Shown here: positions 10,503 to 22,087 of the stretch, in pieces
Layout: every line of letters starts with the position of its first letter
Position numbering within the stretch: position 1 is the stretch's first letter
Assembly (NCBI GenBank): GCA_009746045.1
Contig: RPFO01000138.1
Span: forward strand, 342,001-406,000
Length of the DNA: 64,000 bases
Reading direction: 5' to 3'
DNA from: Mesostigma viride
Lineage: Eukaryota > Streptophyta > Mesostigmatophyceae > Mesostigmatales > Mesostigmataceae
The notes under the pieces: generated by a model
Database searches by the model: none
Told to the model about the DNA's origin: nothing
Seen by the model: only the letters and a program-made list of their open reading frames with translations
Made by a program: the position numbers and the translations under genes

Positions 10503-13500
10503 ATGACAATATCCAGTAGTCCGTTATTGTCTTGCACACCATGTCGTGTTAGCACCCAAGTTATCAAACCAGCCACATCAACGCGTACAACGTGGCCTAC
10601 AGCAAGACCTCTGCGCCCTGCGGACAGTGCCACAAAACAGCTTGTATGTCGAGCTGTTGCTGGCCATCCCAGCAATGACGGTAAGATAGCAAGGCTGAGT
10701 TTCTGCTGGGTTTGTTGTTATGCAGCACCGTTCACCGCATTGCATTCCTAAGGCAATTGCGGCTGGAGTAATGTGTTTTGCGAGCAGTATGCGTAAGGAG
10801 GCTCTACAATAGCGCTCTTCTCCACTTTGTCATGTTAAAACATACTCCGCTTGTCCGCCCGTTGTTCTCCTCTAAAAAGGAAACTGTCCTATGTATTTCC
10901 TGCCGTGCATTTCCCCCTGTCAACCTCAGCGGAGCGTTTGCAAGCGTCATCCACGGACGACGACGTTGGCAGGAGAAAATTACTTCTGGGAATGGCCGGG
11001 GCCGCGCTGGGGCTTGGTAGCACTCTTATCTCGCTGCCGGATCGGGACTCGCGAGCGCTTGCGGAGGAGTCGGCTGCATTTAGTTTAAAGGTCCCCGGCA
11101 TCTACGAGGGACGACCCATCCTGCCCTCAGAGTGGTGAGGGTCTAGGCCCGTTTTCAACCTCGCTCGATCGAGAAGCACATCCTTGTATGCCGATGCTAG
11201 AGCTCACTTAAATCTGTGCCATTTCATTATTCAGACACTAGCCGGGTGCGGTCCTATTTACTTGCGTTGATGCTGTGATTGGGCATGCCGGTGGCGCCTG
11301 GTGATAGCCACCAGGCTGCATGGTAGAGGCCGCACGCATCACAGTGCCACGCGATTCCCGTGTGCGCATGGACGGCTTAAGGCGTAGACCATGCGGCACA
11401 GTGCCAGCGTAGCCGTGTGGTGCTACCCTCCCATCCGCCACGCCCACCACCGCATGCATGCCATCTGCACGCCATAAGCAGGGGCCACACCTATCTGTGG
11501 TGGTGGTGGTGGTGGTGGTGGGGTGGGGGGGTGGGGGGTGGACGCGACATATGCACACGTAAGGCCTTGTGGAATTTTGTTGCGAAAGGTGTGTGGCTTA
11601 CATGCATGTCTCTGCAGCCCGCCATGTGTCATGCATCGCCCCTCCTTGCGTGTTTGACATTTTTCTTGTTTGGAATGCTTTCTGGTTTTTGACACGTGCG
11701 GCTCCTTGGCTCAACAGGCATGCTGGCACCGCTGCCTGTCTGCAACCTTTAAATGTTTGCTTGCCTGCTCATTGGCTTGCCCCCTGTGTTGCCAGCCTGC
11801 GTTCCGTTCGACCTACGCTCCTGTGTTTTGCATGCCGCGCCTTCCGTCCACCCATCGCATATCACCCCTGGCATTCCCGTCATCCTCCCCGCATCCTGCT
11901 TCTCATAGGCCCCCATCGCCCCTTTCATCCTGCTTCTCATACACCCCCATCGCCCCTTTCATCCTGCTTCTCATACGCCCCCATCGCCCCCCTCCATCCT
12001 GCTGCCCCCATCGCCCCTTTCATCCTGGTTCTCATACACCCCCATCGCCCCCCTTCATCCTGCTGCCCCCATCGCCCCTTTCATCCTGCTTCTCATACGC
12101 CCCCATCGCCCCTTTCATCCTGCTTCTCATACGCCCCCATCGCCCCTTTCATCCTGCTTCTCATACGCCCCCATCGCCCCCCTTCATCCTGCTGCCCCCA
12201 TCGCCCCTTTCATCCTGGTTCTCATACACCCCCATCGCCCCCCTTCATCCTGCTGCCCCCATCGCCCCTTTCATCCTGCTTCTCATACGCCCCCATCGCC
12301 CCTTTCATCCTGCTTCTCATACGCCCCCATCGCCCCTTTCATCCTGCTTCTCATACGCCCCATCGCCCCCCTTCATCCTGCTGCCCCCATCGCCCCTTTC
12401 ATCCTGCTTCTCATACGCCCCCATCGCCCCTTTCATCCTGCTGCCCCCATCGCCCCTTTCATCCTGCTTCTCATACGCCCCCATCGCCCCCCTTCATCCT
12501 GCTGCCCCATCGCCCCTTTCATCCTGCTTCTCATACGCCCCCATCCCCCCTTTCATCCTGCTTCTCATACACCCCCATCGCCCCCTTCATCCTGCTGCCC
12601 CCATCGCCCCTTTCATCCTGCTTCTCATACGCCCCCATCGCCCCCCTCCATCCTGCTTGCAACTGGCCCCCTGCCCGGGCCCCAGCCCCGAGCTGTACAC
12701 GTTTGCGGCCACCAGCGCGCGCAAGATTGTGGGGCGAGCCAACGCGCCCGTGGTGCTGCGGCTGGCCTTCCACGACGCGTTCACGTTCGACGCATTCGCA
12801 CCCAGTGACCTCGCGGGGGGGCCCAACGCGTCCATCAAGTTTGAGACCGACCGCCCTGAGAACAAGGGGCTCAAGCGCGCATTGAGGGTAACGGGGGGGG
12901 GGAAAGGGGCTCAAGTGGCGCTGAGGGTAAGGGGGTAGGCGGGGGCGGGGGGGGGGGGGGGGGGGCAAAGGTGTGGGGCATGGGCCATTCATATGATGCA
13001 AGCCATTGGGCATGGGACGTGCGGCGCATGGCATTGGGCATGGGGTGCTTGGGGCCTGTTAGGAGTGCATGCTTCCTCTGCCCCTCTATGTGCGAAGGAC
13101 ACCTCTTGTGTGCCGTGCTGACTGCTGGCACACACGCACATACCATCCATGCGGAGGTGCTGCCTTTAGCTATGGGTGGTTGGCTGTGGTGACGCCGGCA
13201 GTTCTTGTTGCGACGTTGTGGGAGGCTAACGGTGAGCGTGTAACGCTCAATACATACGGCACAGACATGCTTGGTAGTAGCACACCTACAGCGAGCTTTG
13301 GCGAGTTGATGGTGGCAGGGACAGCCATCTATCCTGTGTTGTGTTCTATCCAGTCGGAGTTGCACCAGGGCTTGGCAAGTGGTGGCTCCCTCCGCTATCG
13401 CCCCATGCTCACCCTTACTTTAAGCAAGTTACCGATGTAGCATGTGGCAGATTCAAAGGCGCTGGTTGTCTCATTAATAAACGCTGAAGGCCCGAGGGGA

Positions 13501-16500
13501 CCCCCCCCTTGAAGTGTGTCAACAGAGACAGCACGCTACCCTATGGCCATGCCTCAGATGACTCAGCACGCCGCCTCGGCATGTGCGCGCGTGCCTTGAT
13601 GGTTGCGCGGCATCAGCATGTCCCCACAGCATGTGCACGGCGGTAACTCGCGATGCAAGGTGAACGCCCTGACCAATGGCTACGTGTAGTCCGCACACTG
13701 ACCCATGAACTGACCTATACTGCGTGGTCACCTGCACAGCAGTAATAACAATGATAATAATGGCAACAACAAGAGCAGTAACAATCATCTGCTTAGCCGG
13801 CCACCATGCCCCCCATGCTGCCACCTCTTGGCTAACTTCGGTTGGTACTTCCCATCGCCATGCCCCCTGCTCCCCCCCCTGATGCCGCGCAGATCATCGA
13901 TGCGATTCAGAAGGAGATTGAAGACTCAGGTATGCGCCCAGTTTTATATATATGCACTCAGTTTTATACCGCTTCAGAAGGAGATTGAAGACTCAGGTAT
14001 GCGCCCAGTTTTATATGTATGCACTCAGTTTTATACCGCTTCAGAAGGAGATTGAAGACTCAGGTATGCGCCCAGTTTTATATGTATGCACTCAGTTTTA
14101 TACCGCTTCAGAAGGAGATTGAAGACTCAGGTATGCGCCCAGTTTTATATATATGCACTCAGTTTTATACCGCTTCAGAAGGAGATTGAAGACTCAGGTA
14201 TGCGCCCAGTTTTATATATATGCACTCAGTTTTATACCGATTCAGAAGGAGATTGAAGACTCAGGTATGCGCCCAGTTTTATATGTATGCACTCAGTTTT
14301 ATATCGATTCAGAAGGAGATTGAAGACTCAGGTATGCGCCCAGTTTTATGTATATGCACTCAGTTTTATACCGCTTCAGAAGGAGATTGAAGACTCAGGT
14401 ATGCGCCCAGTTTTATATATATGCACTCAGTTTTATACCGCTTCAGAAGGAGATTGAAGACTCAGGTATGCGCCCAGTTTTATATATATGCACTCAGTTT
14501 TATACCGATTCAGAAGGAGATTGAAGACTCAGGTATGCGCCCAGTTTTATATATATGCACTCAGTTTTATACCGCTTCAGAAGGAGATTGAAGACTCAGG
14601 TATGCGCCCAGTTTTATATATATGCACTCAGTTTTATACCGATTCAGAAGGAGATTGAAGACTCAGGTATACCCCCCCCCACGGGCAGGGTGTGTGTGCG
14701 TGGGTGCATGCGTTTCTGTGCAGGGCGGCAGGCCCACACGCGTTTAGCGTGTGTAGGTTTTGCCGGCAGGCATTCCCCGCCCCTCTCTCCTCTCTGCGGC
14801 GCATGCTTCAAAGCGGACCGCAGAGGCTGGGGGTTGTGGCTGGGAGCATTGGGTGGGGAATCATAGAGGCAGCATATGAGCGGGGAGGGAGTAGGCTCAA
14901 GAAAGTGTAGAGTGGCAACCAGCTGTGCTTGGTGGGTAGAGTAGAGTCATGGTTGCAGTGCCAGCCGCCATCCTGGCAGACGAACGGCCTTGGCCCACTC
15001 TTCCTTGGGGCATGGGATCGCTGCAGCAGCTGGGCCATGACTCACCATCGTGAGCATGGGTACCCGTTGCATTAAAACTGATGTCCCATCACCATAAAGG
15101 TGCATGCCCTATGTATCATCATAGATTCCATGCCCTATGTATCATCATAGATTCCATGCCCTATGTATCATCATAGATTCCATGCCCTATGTATCATCAT
15201 AGATTCCATGCCCTAGGTATCATCATAGATTCCATGCCGTACTAATGTCCCATCACCATAAAGGTGCATGCCCTATGTATCATCATAGATTCCATGCCCT
15301 ATGTATCATCATAGATTCCATGCCGTCGCCGTAGATTCCATGCCATCGCCAGAATCAGATTCCACCCGTTGGCGTACCCATGCACGCACGCAACCCCCGC
15401 GCAGTCATCACCCCCATGCCTCCCCCCCCTTGCCGCGTGGCGTGCACGCAGGCATCGTGTCAGAGGTGACCTTGTCCAAAGCGGATCTGATCGCCATCGC
15501 TGGGGCAGAGGCTGTCGCCGCCACAGGCGGTCCCGAGTTCACCGTGCCCGTGGGGCGTGTGGACGCCAGGTGGGTGCCTGCGCGCGATGTATGCACAACC
15601 GTGTGGTTTGGGACCCCGTGCACCGCCACAGCCATACGCCCGGGCTGGTTGCGCGGTGTTCTGGGCCCTGCCGTCGGCCTGATGGTGCCTCGCTACTATG
15701 GATGGAATAGGCATCCAAGCTAGCAAGCGGTGCTTTCCGTGCAAAGTTTGTTCATGCTGTTGTTTTGCGGGCATACTGGTGGTCCGTGTGGGAACAGCCG
15801 TACAGATGTAAGCCTTGATACGTCGTGGGCACGTTCTGCCTGCCTTCTTTCCTTGAAGTGCTATGCCATATTTGTTGGATGACGGCTTCCTGCTTGATTA
15901 TCAGCCCTCGTCATTGAAAGGTGCTGTAATCCAGTGCTGTCAAACTCACAACCCATACTATGCTTTCATGCTGTTTGTGGGTGATGCCGCGCGGCAGTGG
16001 GCCGGATCCAGAGGGGCGCATGCCGATGGAGAACATGACGGCTGCCAGTTTAAAGGCCCGGTTCGCGTCGTCAGGTTACAGGCAAGTGTGTGCGCGTGCA
16101 GGGTGCGCGCATGCATGTGCGTGCAGACGTGCCTCCTTCTCCATCCATGCCATGCATGTGGGTGAGAGATGCCAGCATCACATGCACGTTTTGGCCGTGC
16201 TGTACTTGGAGGGAAATGTGGCTGCAGCGCGGCAGTAGTTGCGTGAATGATCTGTAATCGGTATAGTGCCTCCGTGCACTGGTTGGTTAACGGGAACATG
16301 CCTGCCCATGCACCAGCCATGTGCATAGGATGGTGTGCAAGTGGTGACGCTGGGGTGCCAGCACGCATGCACATGGAAGCATGTCGGGTCATCGCAGGGG
16401 TTTGTTCTTTCTCCTGCGTGATCTAGCTCTGGCACGCCAACAGTCCTGGCTCTGCATCCGCCTTGCCTCACTGTTGCCAGCCCATTTTTTCCGACCCCGC

Positions 16501-18676
16501 GATGACTCTTACCGCACGCCGTGCTGACGTCATGATGACGGTCTCATACCCGGCAACTGTGTTGTGCCTGGCCCCACCCACAACCCACAACCCACCACCC
16601 ACCCACCCGCCCGCCCGCCCACCCGCCCACCCGCCCGCCCGCCCGCCCGCCCGCCCGCCCGCCCGCCCGCCCGCCCGCCCGCCCGCCCGCCCGCCCGCCC
16701 GCCGCCCGCCCGCCCGCCCGCCCGCCCGCCCGCCCGCCCGCCCGCCCGCCCGCCCGCCCGCCCGTCGCCCGCCCGCCCGCCCGCCCGCCCGCCCGCCCGC
16801 CCGCCCGCCCGCCCGCCCGCCCGCCCGCCCGCCCGCCCGCCCGCCCGCCGCCCGCCCGCCCGCCCGCCCGCCCGCCCGCCCGCCCGCCCGCCGCCCGCCC
16901 GCCCGCCCGCCCGCCCGCCCGCCGCTCCCCCCCCGCCCGCCCGCCCGCCCGCCCGCCCGCCCGCCCGCTTGCCCGCCCGCCCGCCCACCCGCGCCCGCCC
17001 ACCCGCGCCCGTGCCTGCGTGCGCTCTTGCTCGCAGCGTCAAGGAGATGGTCTGCCTCAGCGGCGCACACACGCTGGGCACCAAGGGCTTTGGCAAGGCC
17101 GACGAGTTTGACAACGCCTACTTTGTGATGCTCAAGGCCAGGCCGTGGGAGAACCAAGGTGAGCGGAGGGCAGCTGGGAGGTAGTACGTACACATGCAAA
17201 AGTGTAGTGGGCCATCGGGTGGGCAAGCGCATGACGTCATACAGCGTGGTCTAATGGGCAAGCCTGCTGCCTTGCCTGTTAGGGGGCTCCGCGGTTTGCC
17301 CGCCATGCAGCGCTGTTCAGGAAATGGTGTCAGGGAGTGATCACGCTGAAGAGCTTACGTCGTAGTCTGTACGCCCCATGCAAGCAACTCCCCGCATGAC
17401 CAACAGGGTCTAGTTACTCTGCCTCTGGGCTCCTTTGATATCGCCTGGTACTTGCATGCCTGCAGCACCCACTACATGGGTTAGGTAGGACTGCTTGCAT
17501 TGCCCAGTCAGCTCTCGTGCAGCTGTGAGCAGAAACAATAAGCCATCGTGTGATGATAAACAGCATTATGCGGTGTAGCGTACTTGCCCACACCTTTCGT
17601 GAGTCCTGAATGACGCATAAGTTAGCCTCTGGGACAGATGCTTTGAGTTCCATTGCCATATCTCTGGCATTCGTCCCCTTGCATTAAAGTTGCACAGGGG
17701 AACGAAACAGGAGCCAAACCAGTAATGTGGTTCCTCTGCATGTCAGCCACTCCCTGCCCACTCATGTGCATGCTAACTTGGCACCACTGCACACTTTGAG
17801 AATACTAACTTGAGACCCCTGTCGTCTGGCCACCAAACCGTGCGCACCCCCACCCCTGGCCTCTGCAGATGAGAGCATGTCCCACGTGGGCATCGACACC
17901 GACCGAGCCATCGCGTACGACCCCGAGTGTCTACGGTAGGTGGATGCATCTACGGCAGATGGATGGGGCCATGGTAGGTGCATGGGGCTAGGGTGGGTGG
18001 GTGGGGTAGCTTGCATCCAAAGCAGAGCCAGGTCGAGATGAGCATGCCCTCTGAAGTCCACACATTAACAAACAGTCCGCAACCATAATGTCTTCATAAT
18101 CTTCATCGCGGGCGTCATCATCTGTCAAGTACAGCAGAAGATCAAAGATGCATTTCTAATGTGCACCACTCCCTCCGCTGCTGGCCCCACCAGGCGCATC
18201 GCCGCCATCACCACCCACTGCCATTGCTTTTGTCATCATAATTGGCGTGATCATCACCATAACCACCGTCACCACCGTCATCGTGGTCGCAATCTTCAGT
18301 ATCGCAATCACCATCATCATCACATGGCTATCACGATGGCACCAGCAGCAAGAATAGCCAGAAGTAGAAGTGGTGGGACATCGATTAACAGCTCATCCAG
18401 GGGACTAATTTGGTGCTCAGTTCCTATCTGTCTGCAGCATGACTGAAATGTTGAACTAATGACTTTTGTCTTTTGCGCCAGGCTGGCTCTCCGGGCTAAG
18501 AATATTGGTTGATGCATGGAAACGCTTATTTGTACTGCAATCCCCCCCCCCGCCCCAGATGGATCAACTATTACGCTGCGAGCCAAAATGACTTCTGGGC
18601 TGATTTTGCGAAAGCATATACCCGCATGGTCACCCAGGGCGCCAAGTGGATATGTGTGAATCCACCCGAGCGCTAA
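10503..18676 (+). CDS. APX-R: APX-R (ascorbate peroxidase-related) class I-like heme peroxidase, 9 exons
   Basis: Exons: 10503-10680, 10930-11134, 12686-12887, 13893-13929, 15452-15569, 15998-16081, 17037-17158, 17869-17935 and 18559-18676. This gives 376 residues and every junction keeps phase. Intron 6 has a GC-AG pair (AG/GCAAGT). The N-terminus is a Ser/Thr/Arg-rich plastid transit region. It is followed by twin arginines (R74-R75), a hydrophobic stretch (77-95) and an ALA/E site at 104, the layout of a Tat thylakoid-lumen signal. The distal heme pocket is R153, F156, H157 in RLAFHDAF, with Phe where APX has Trp. The proximal His is H286 in LSGAHTLG, and the partner Asp is D300 in FDNAY. 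The DRPENKGLK, GPDPEGRMP and GAKW segments are characteristic of APX-R (Arabidopsis APX6) rather than true APX. The Arg of APX used to bind ascorbate is not seen. It likely reduces hydrogen peroxide in the plastid; its reductant is uncertain. Confidence 0.92.
11500..11540 (+). repeat. GTG/GGGTG-rich run in APX-R intron 2
   Basis: A (GTG)n run followed by GGGGTGGGG-rich sequence in the intron between 11135 and 12685. It could form a G-quadruplex on the coding strand. Confidence 0.6.
11905..12656 (+). repeat. C-rich minisatellite in APX-R intron 2, ending 29 bp before exon 3
   Basis: Interleaved units of about 27-34 bp built from CCCCCATCGCCCC, TTTCATCCTGCT and TCTCATACGC. Long frames across it on both strands encode only repeats and are not genes. 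The pyrimidine-rich strand is the coding strand, so the array extends the polypyrimidine region of the acceptor at 12685. Confidence 0.85.
12864..12935 (+). repeat. Two-copy duplication of the APX-R exon 3 end and donor
   Basis: The exon end GGGGCTCAAGCGCGCATTGAGG with donor GTAACG is followed 39 bp later by GGGGCTCAAGTGGCGCTGAGG with donor GTAAGG. The second donor matches the consensus better. The 39-bp shift keeps frame without a stop and would add 13 residues. Confidence 0.75.
13904..14668 (+). repeat. 67-bp minisatellite, 12 copies, anchored on the APX-R exon 4 donor
   Basis: The unit begins with the last part of exon 4 (GATTCAGAAGGAGATTGAAG followed by ACTCAG), the donor GTATGC and ~35 bp of AT-rich intron (CAGTTTTATATATATGCACT). 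AAGGAGATTG recurs every 67 bp from 13911 to 14648. All twelve units keep an AG/GTATxC junction. The period is 1 modulo 3 and the units contain stops, so use of a downstream donor would usually break the frame. Confidence 0.9.
15098..15325 (+). repeat. 27-bp minisatellite in APX-R intron 4
   Basis: Direct repeats of a unit containing CCATGCCCTATGTATCATCA and TAGATT. A larger block that includes CCCATCACCATAAAGGTGCA is itself duplicated (about 15087 and 15247). Confidence 0.85.
16606..16996 (+). repeat. (CCCG)n tetranucleotide array in APX-R intron 6
   Basis: About 390 bp of nearly pure CCCG/CCGC with a few phase slips. It ends about 40 bp before the exon 7 acceptor at 17036. On the minus strand it is (GGGC)n, a strong G-quadruplex candidate. 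Long open frames in all six frames are compositional artefacts. Confidence 0.9.
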
Positions 18677-19302
18677 TGACATCTGATCCAGTTTTTGAGG
18701 GGAACCTGTGCAACTACTTTTGCATAGGTGGCCTCATGGTAAGTGTAGAAGAATGTCTTCCATTTCTTTCGCTCTGGATTGTGAGCCAAGGTATACTTCT
18801 GATGCAAGAGCCACACGTACAGTTGTGCTAGCACGCAATGCTGGCCCACAGGCCAGGAGTATCTTAATTAAACGGGTATGGCTGCACCAGTTTTTACTAA
18901 TACAGATAGCTCAGTCTGTAAAATCGAGTAGATTAGCCAGGGTGCCTAGAACATTTTTTACCGCGTGCTTGTCTTGCACTGTTTGTGGACAGCATGCACT
19001 TAACAGTTTACTGCAAATGGCTTCACGCACCAGGAATTTGGCTGCGGTGGATTACAACTTTGTGTACAGCAATTTTGAAACTAATACATGCAACATAATG
19101 AATCTGCAACAAGTGATTTCATTTCATCTGGCCAGCGCTGAAATTGATTGATAGCGCTGAAAATATTGATTGATAGATAAAAAACTAACAGATACAAGCA
19201 CAGACTGCCAACACATACAGTTAATTCAATGCCCCCATATAGAGCTAGCTAGCTCGATCGATGCGTTTGCAAAGCGCTATAGTTAATCATGCATACATGC
19301 AT
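18677..19302. other. APX-R 3' flank, no gene seen
   Basis: A TGTAA at 18917-18921, 241 nt after the stop, is a candidate poly(A) signal of the green-algal type. Nothing else is recognisable up to the LINE insertion at about 19311. Confidence 0.4.
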
Positions 19303-19310
19303 TGTGTGTG

Positions 19311-20457
19311 TTCATTATTGTGGTCGAATACGTAATGATTCAGGCGCGCAAGCAATTTGCCCGCATCGTGGGTAGGGAACCAGGGGTGCAGGTTGCTAAC
19401 CACTTCTGGCATGGCAAAGCGGAAACGGAGATTCGGCTGGCGGACATCATCTACGCAGACGACACCACCCTCTTCGAGGACACGTACTGGGCACGTGCAG
19501 ACGTGGCTTGACTGCCTGGCTATCGAGGCCCGTGCAGTGGGGCTTGAGGTCAGCAAGAAGACAGAGGCTCTGGCGATTGGGCTCACCCACCCACCGCCAC
19601 CCCTCCTTCTCCTTGACGGCTCTCGAGTCCTGTATCGGGACCGTGTCAAGCTGCTGGGCAGCCTGCTCCCCAGCTGCGAGGCTGATGTGGACCACCGCAT
19701 CTCCCTTGCCTGGCACGCGTTACGCCATTACCGGGCCCTGGGGCGCAAGCCCCTTGGCAAGATCGAGAAACAGGACCTGTTCAAGGTCCTCGTCCTTCCT
19801 GTTCTTACGTATGGGGCCGAGACGTGGACCCTTACCGCCGACCTGGCCCGCAAGCTAGACGGCGCGGTCACCAACATGCTGCGATCCATTTTCAGAGTAG
19901 GATATGCTGCGCACGTCCGCAATGAGGACCTGTACCTTGGCATGCCATATATCACCAGCATCATTAAGCAGCGGCGCCTGCAGCTCGTAGGGCACCTAGC
20001 TCGCACCAACCAGGTAGGTCCACCTCACGTGGCCCCCCCGCGGGACTGCGACCAGCCCAGCCTGGCCGCCACCTCCTGACGTGGGCCGGGCCCCGTGATG
20101 TTAGACGCCGCAAGGCCCGCACATTCAAAGAACAGCTAGTAGAGGACATGGGGGGCCTAGGCCTCTCCGTGATTTGGAAAAAGATGATGGACAAGGCCAA
20201 GTGGGCCCAGGTCATAGATCGAGGACAACGAGCCACCCCCCGTGGGGAAGCGCCCGCGTGTGTGCACAAACCCGCGGGAGGCACGCCAGGCAGCTCCCCT
20301 AGGGTAGAGTAGATGTTGATAGCTTTAGATAGATGTTGTAGGTAGCTGTTGTAGATAGATTAGACCGGTAGGACTGTTTGCACCCATCCATCCATCCCTC
20401 AGGGTTAATTAATGCTCCGTGACTCCCCAACGGGAGCACGAGTCTTAATTAATTAAT
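19311..20457 (+). mobile_element. 5'-truncated LINE with reverse transcriptase end, hairpin and TTAA tail
   Basis: It encodes the C-terminal part of a LINE reverse transcriptase, broken by frameshifts. YVMIQARKQFARIVG is followed by the catalytic motif IIYADDTTLF (near 19450). After a frame change near 19490 comes TWLDCLAIEA, a KTEALAIG strand, VLTYGAETWTLT (near 19805) and an IIKQRRLQLVGHLAR segment. Another frame change near 20010-20090 leads to a basic C-terminus that stops near 20312. It ends with the hairpin core (about 20413-20441) and a TTAA tail. TGTGTGTG on both sides (19303-19310 and 20458-20465) is a possible target duplication. No ORF1 or endonuclease remains. Confidence 0.8.
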
Positions 20458-20509
20458 TGTGTGTGTGCATGCATGGAATATAAATAAATGTGATAATTTG
20501 ATTGGTATC

Positions 20510-21490
20510 ACAATTAAATTAAATTAAATTAAATTATATCATGCAAGGGAGATCATGTAGCACATATTCCTTGCTGGATGGATGGAGGTGGGCGAAGCCG
20601 CGTTAATCGAACGAACCTAACTCTAAGAGCTTAGAGTTAGCTCTATTTAGTCCAGAAAAATCCTAACTACGCTATTCAGCAAAACGCCCTTTCCGCTTGG
20701 GGGGAGGGGGCTTGCCCACAGGGGCTGGCGTGTGAGCCTGGACAATCTTATGCCACCGCTTCTTGTTCTGCATGGCAGTCCAAAGAAGAGAGAGGGAGTG
20801 AGTGCGGTGTTCAAACTGAGCTGGGACCACTAGGTCGGCCAGCAACATCTGGATGTAGTTCATGGCAGGCTTACCTAGCTTTCTAGCTAGGAATGTCCTT
20901 GTGGCCAGGCCAGGTCGGCAGGATGTGCCGCCCTGGTTGGCCAAGCCACTGGGGGCGGGCCAGACCAAGGGCGGTGTCGACCTGACTGGTGCGAGTGAAG
21001 ATGTCCTACAAATGCTATCCTACGCTGCCTAACTCCTTGTCCGAAATGCGAGGCATACCCTGATACAAAGACTCTAATGACCTATGCTTGGAAAACCCTA
21101 CATTCAGGACCTGTCGGAGCATCCTGTAAACCGTGCCGTCTAGCTAAGCCGCCAGTGTTTCCGTGAGTGTCCATGCCTCGGCGCCATACGTAAGCACCGT
21201 GAGAACGAGGACCTTGAAGATCATGCGCTTACGGTGCTCGCCCAGGCCCTTCGAGCGCCAGTAGGTGTTGAGCGAACGGAGCCGGGCCCAGGCCAGGCCG
21301 ATGCGGATCGATGTCCACATCGTCGGCGGTGTCGGGGAGCATGCTCCCCAACAGTTTGAAGCGATCACGAAACGGGAGCTCCGCCCCGTCGAGCAGGCGC
21401 GGCAGCGGCGTGCGACTGGAGGCCCCAATCACCATCGCCTCAGTTTTGACAGTTTTGACACTAATTTCTCCAACCCCACCGCCCTCGCCT
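20510..21490 (-). mobile_element. LINE reverse transcriptase C-terminal remnant (minus)
   Basis: Read on the minus strand it has SVKTVKTEAMVIG (near 21440), LLDGAELPFRDRFKLLGSML, VLTVLTYGAEAWTLT (near 21190) and a basic C-terminus ending at about 20672. These parallel the plus-strand LINE at 19311-20457. Frameshifts separate the blocks, so it is dead. An AATTA-type repeat at 20510-20540 may be its tail, which would make it a different subfamily from the TTAA-tailed elements. Confidence 0.7.
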
Positions 21491-21755
21491 CCAATTAATT
21501 AATTAATTTAAACTCGTGATCCCGTTGGGGAGTCACGGAGCACCGAAGTGCTTTTAATCCCGGCATGTTCACAACAGGAAGAAAGGGCGCAGAGACCCCC
21601 TTTCTCCTTCATGCATGCCAGAGGCATGCCACAGCGGCAATCGGACACGTCATAGACGATCCGGCAAGTGCTGTGGGTGCAATAAGACCCATGTGAGCAT
21701 ATCTTCAGTAACAAGTAGCGTGGGCAAGTAATCTGATCATAGCCAGGACGTAGCA

Positions 21756-21844
21756 TTAATTAAGTAATTAGACTCGTGCTCCCGTTGGGGAGTCACGGAG
21801 CATTAACCCCGATGGATGGATGAATGGGTGCAAACAGTCCTACC
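21756..21844 (-). mobile_element. 89-bp LINE tail nested in copy D
   Basis: It carries the TTAA tail, the hairpin core and the CATTAACCCC end typical of the reverse-transcriptase-type LINE (compare 20370-20457). It is flanked by CGTAGCA/GTAGCA at 21749-21755 and 21845-21850. The uninterrupted site occurs in the copy at about 63468 (GGCGTAGCATGGCTG). Confidence 0.8.
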
Positions 21845-22087
21845 GTAGCATGGCTCTAGGGCTAAGCTGGCTCTAGGGCTCTAGGGCTATGGCTGGTTGT
21901 GCATGTACCGTGTGTTAGCGGTGCACGTGACTAGGTATCAAGGAGACAACCAGGTATGGTGGCACAGCTAGGCAAACATTCTAGGCATGGCTGCCAGGGC
22001 GGCAGTGACTACCAATGGATACACGCTAGGCCGGGCTGTTATACAAGCTATTCTAGCCCGCAGGGGGCGTCCACATCTTGTGGTTAA

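Noticed and set aside
10778-11138. APX-R starting at ATG 10832 or at a TTG at 10851
   Set aside because: The 10832 ATG is in a different frame and the TTG frame has no upstream ATG. Exon 1 from 10503 joins in phase and supplies a transit-like sequence.
11569-12938. 438- and 422-codon plus-strand frames at the APX-R intron 2 array
   Set aside because: Only the last ~67 codons of one of them (from 12686) are APX-R exon 3; the rest is minisatellite.
16463-17232. Pro/Ala/Arg and Gly/Ala/Arg frames in the (CCCG)n tract
   Set aside because: A tetranucleotide repeat is open in many frames on both strands; only 17037-17158 is coding, in a different context.
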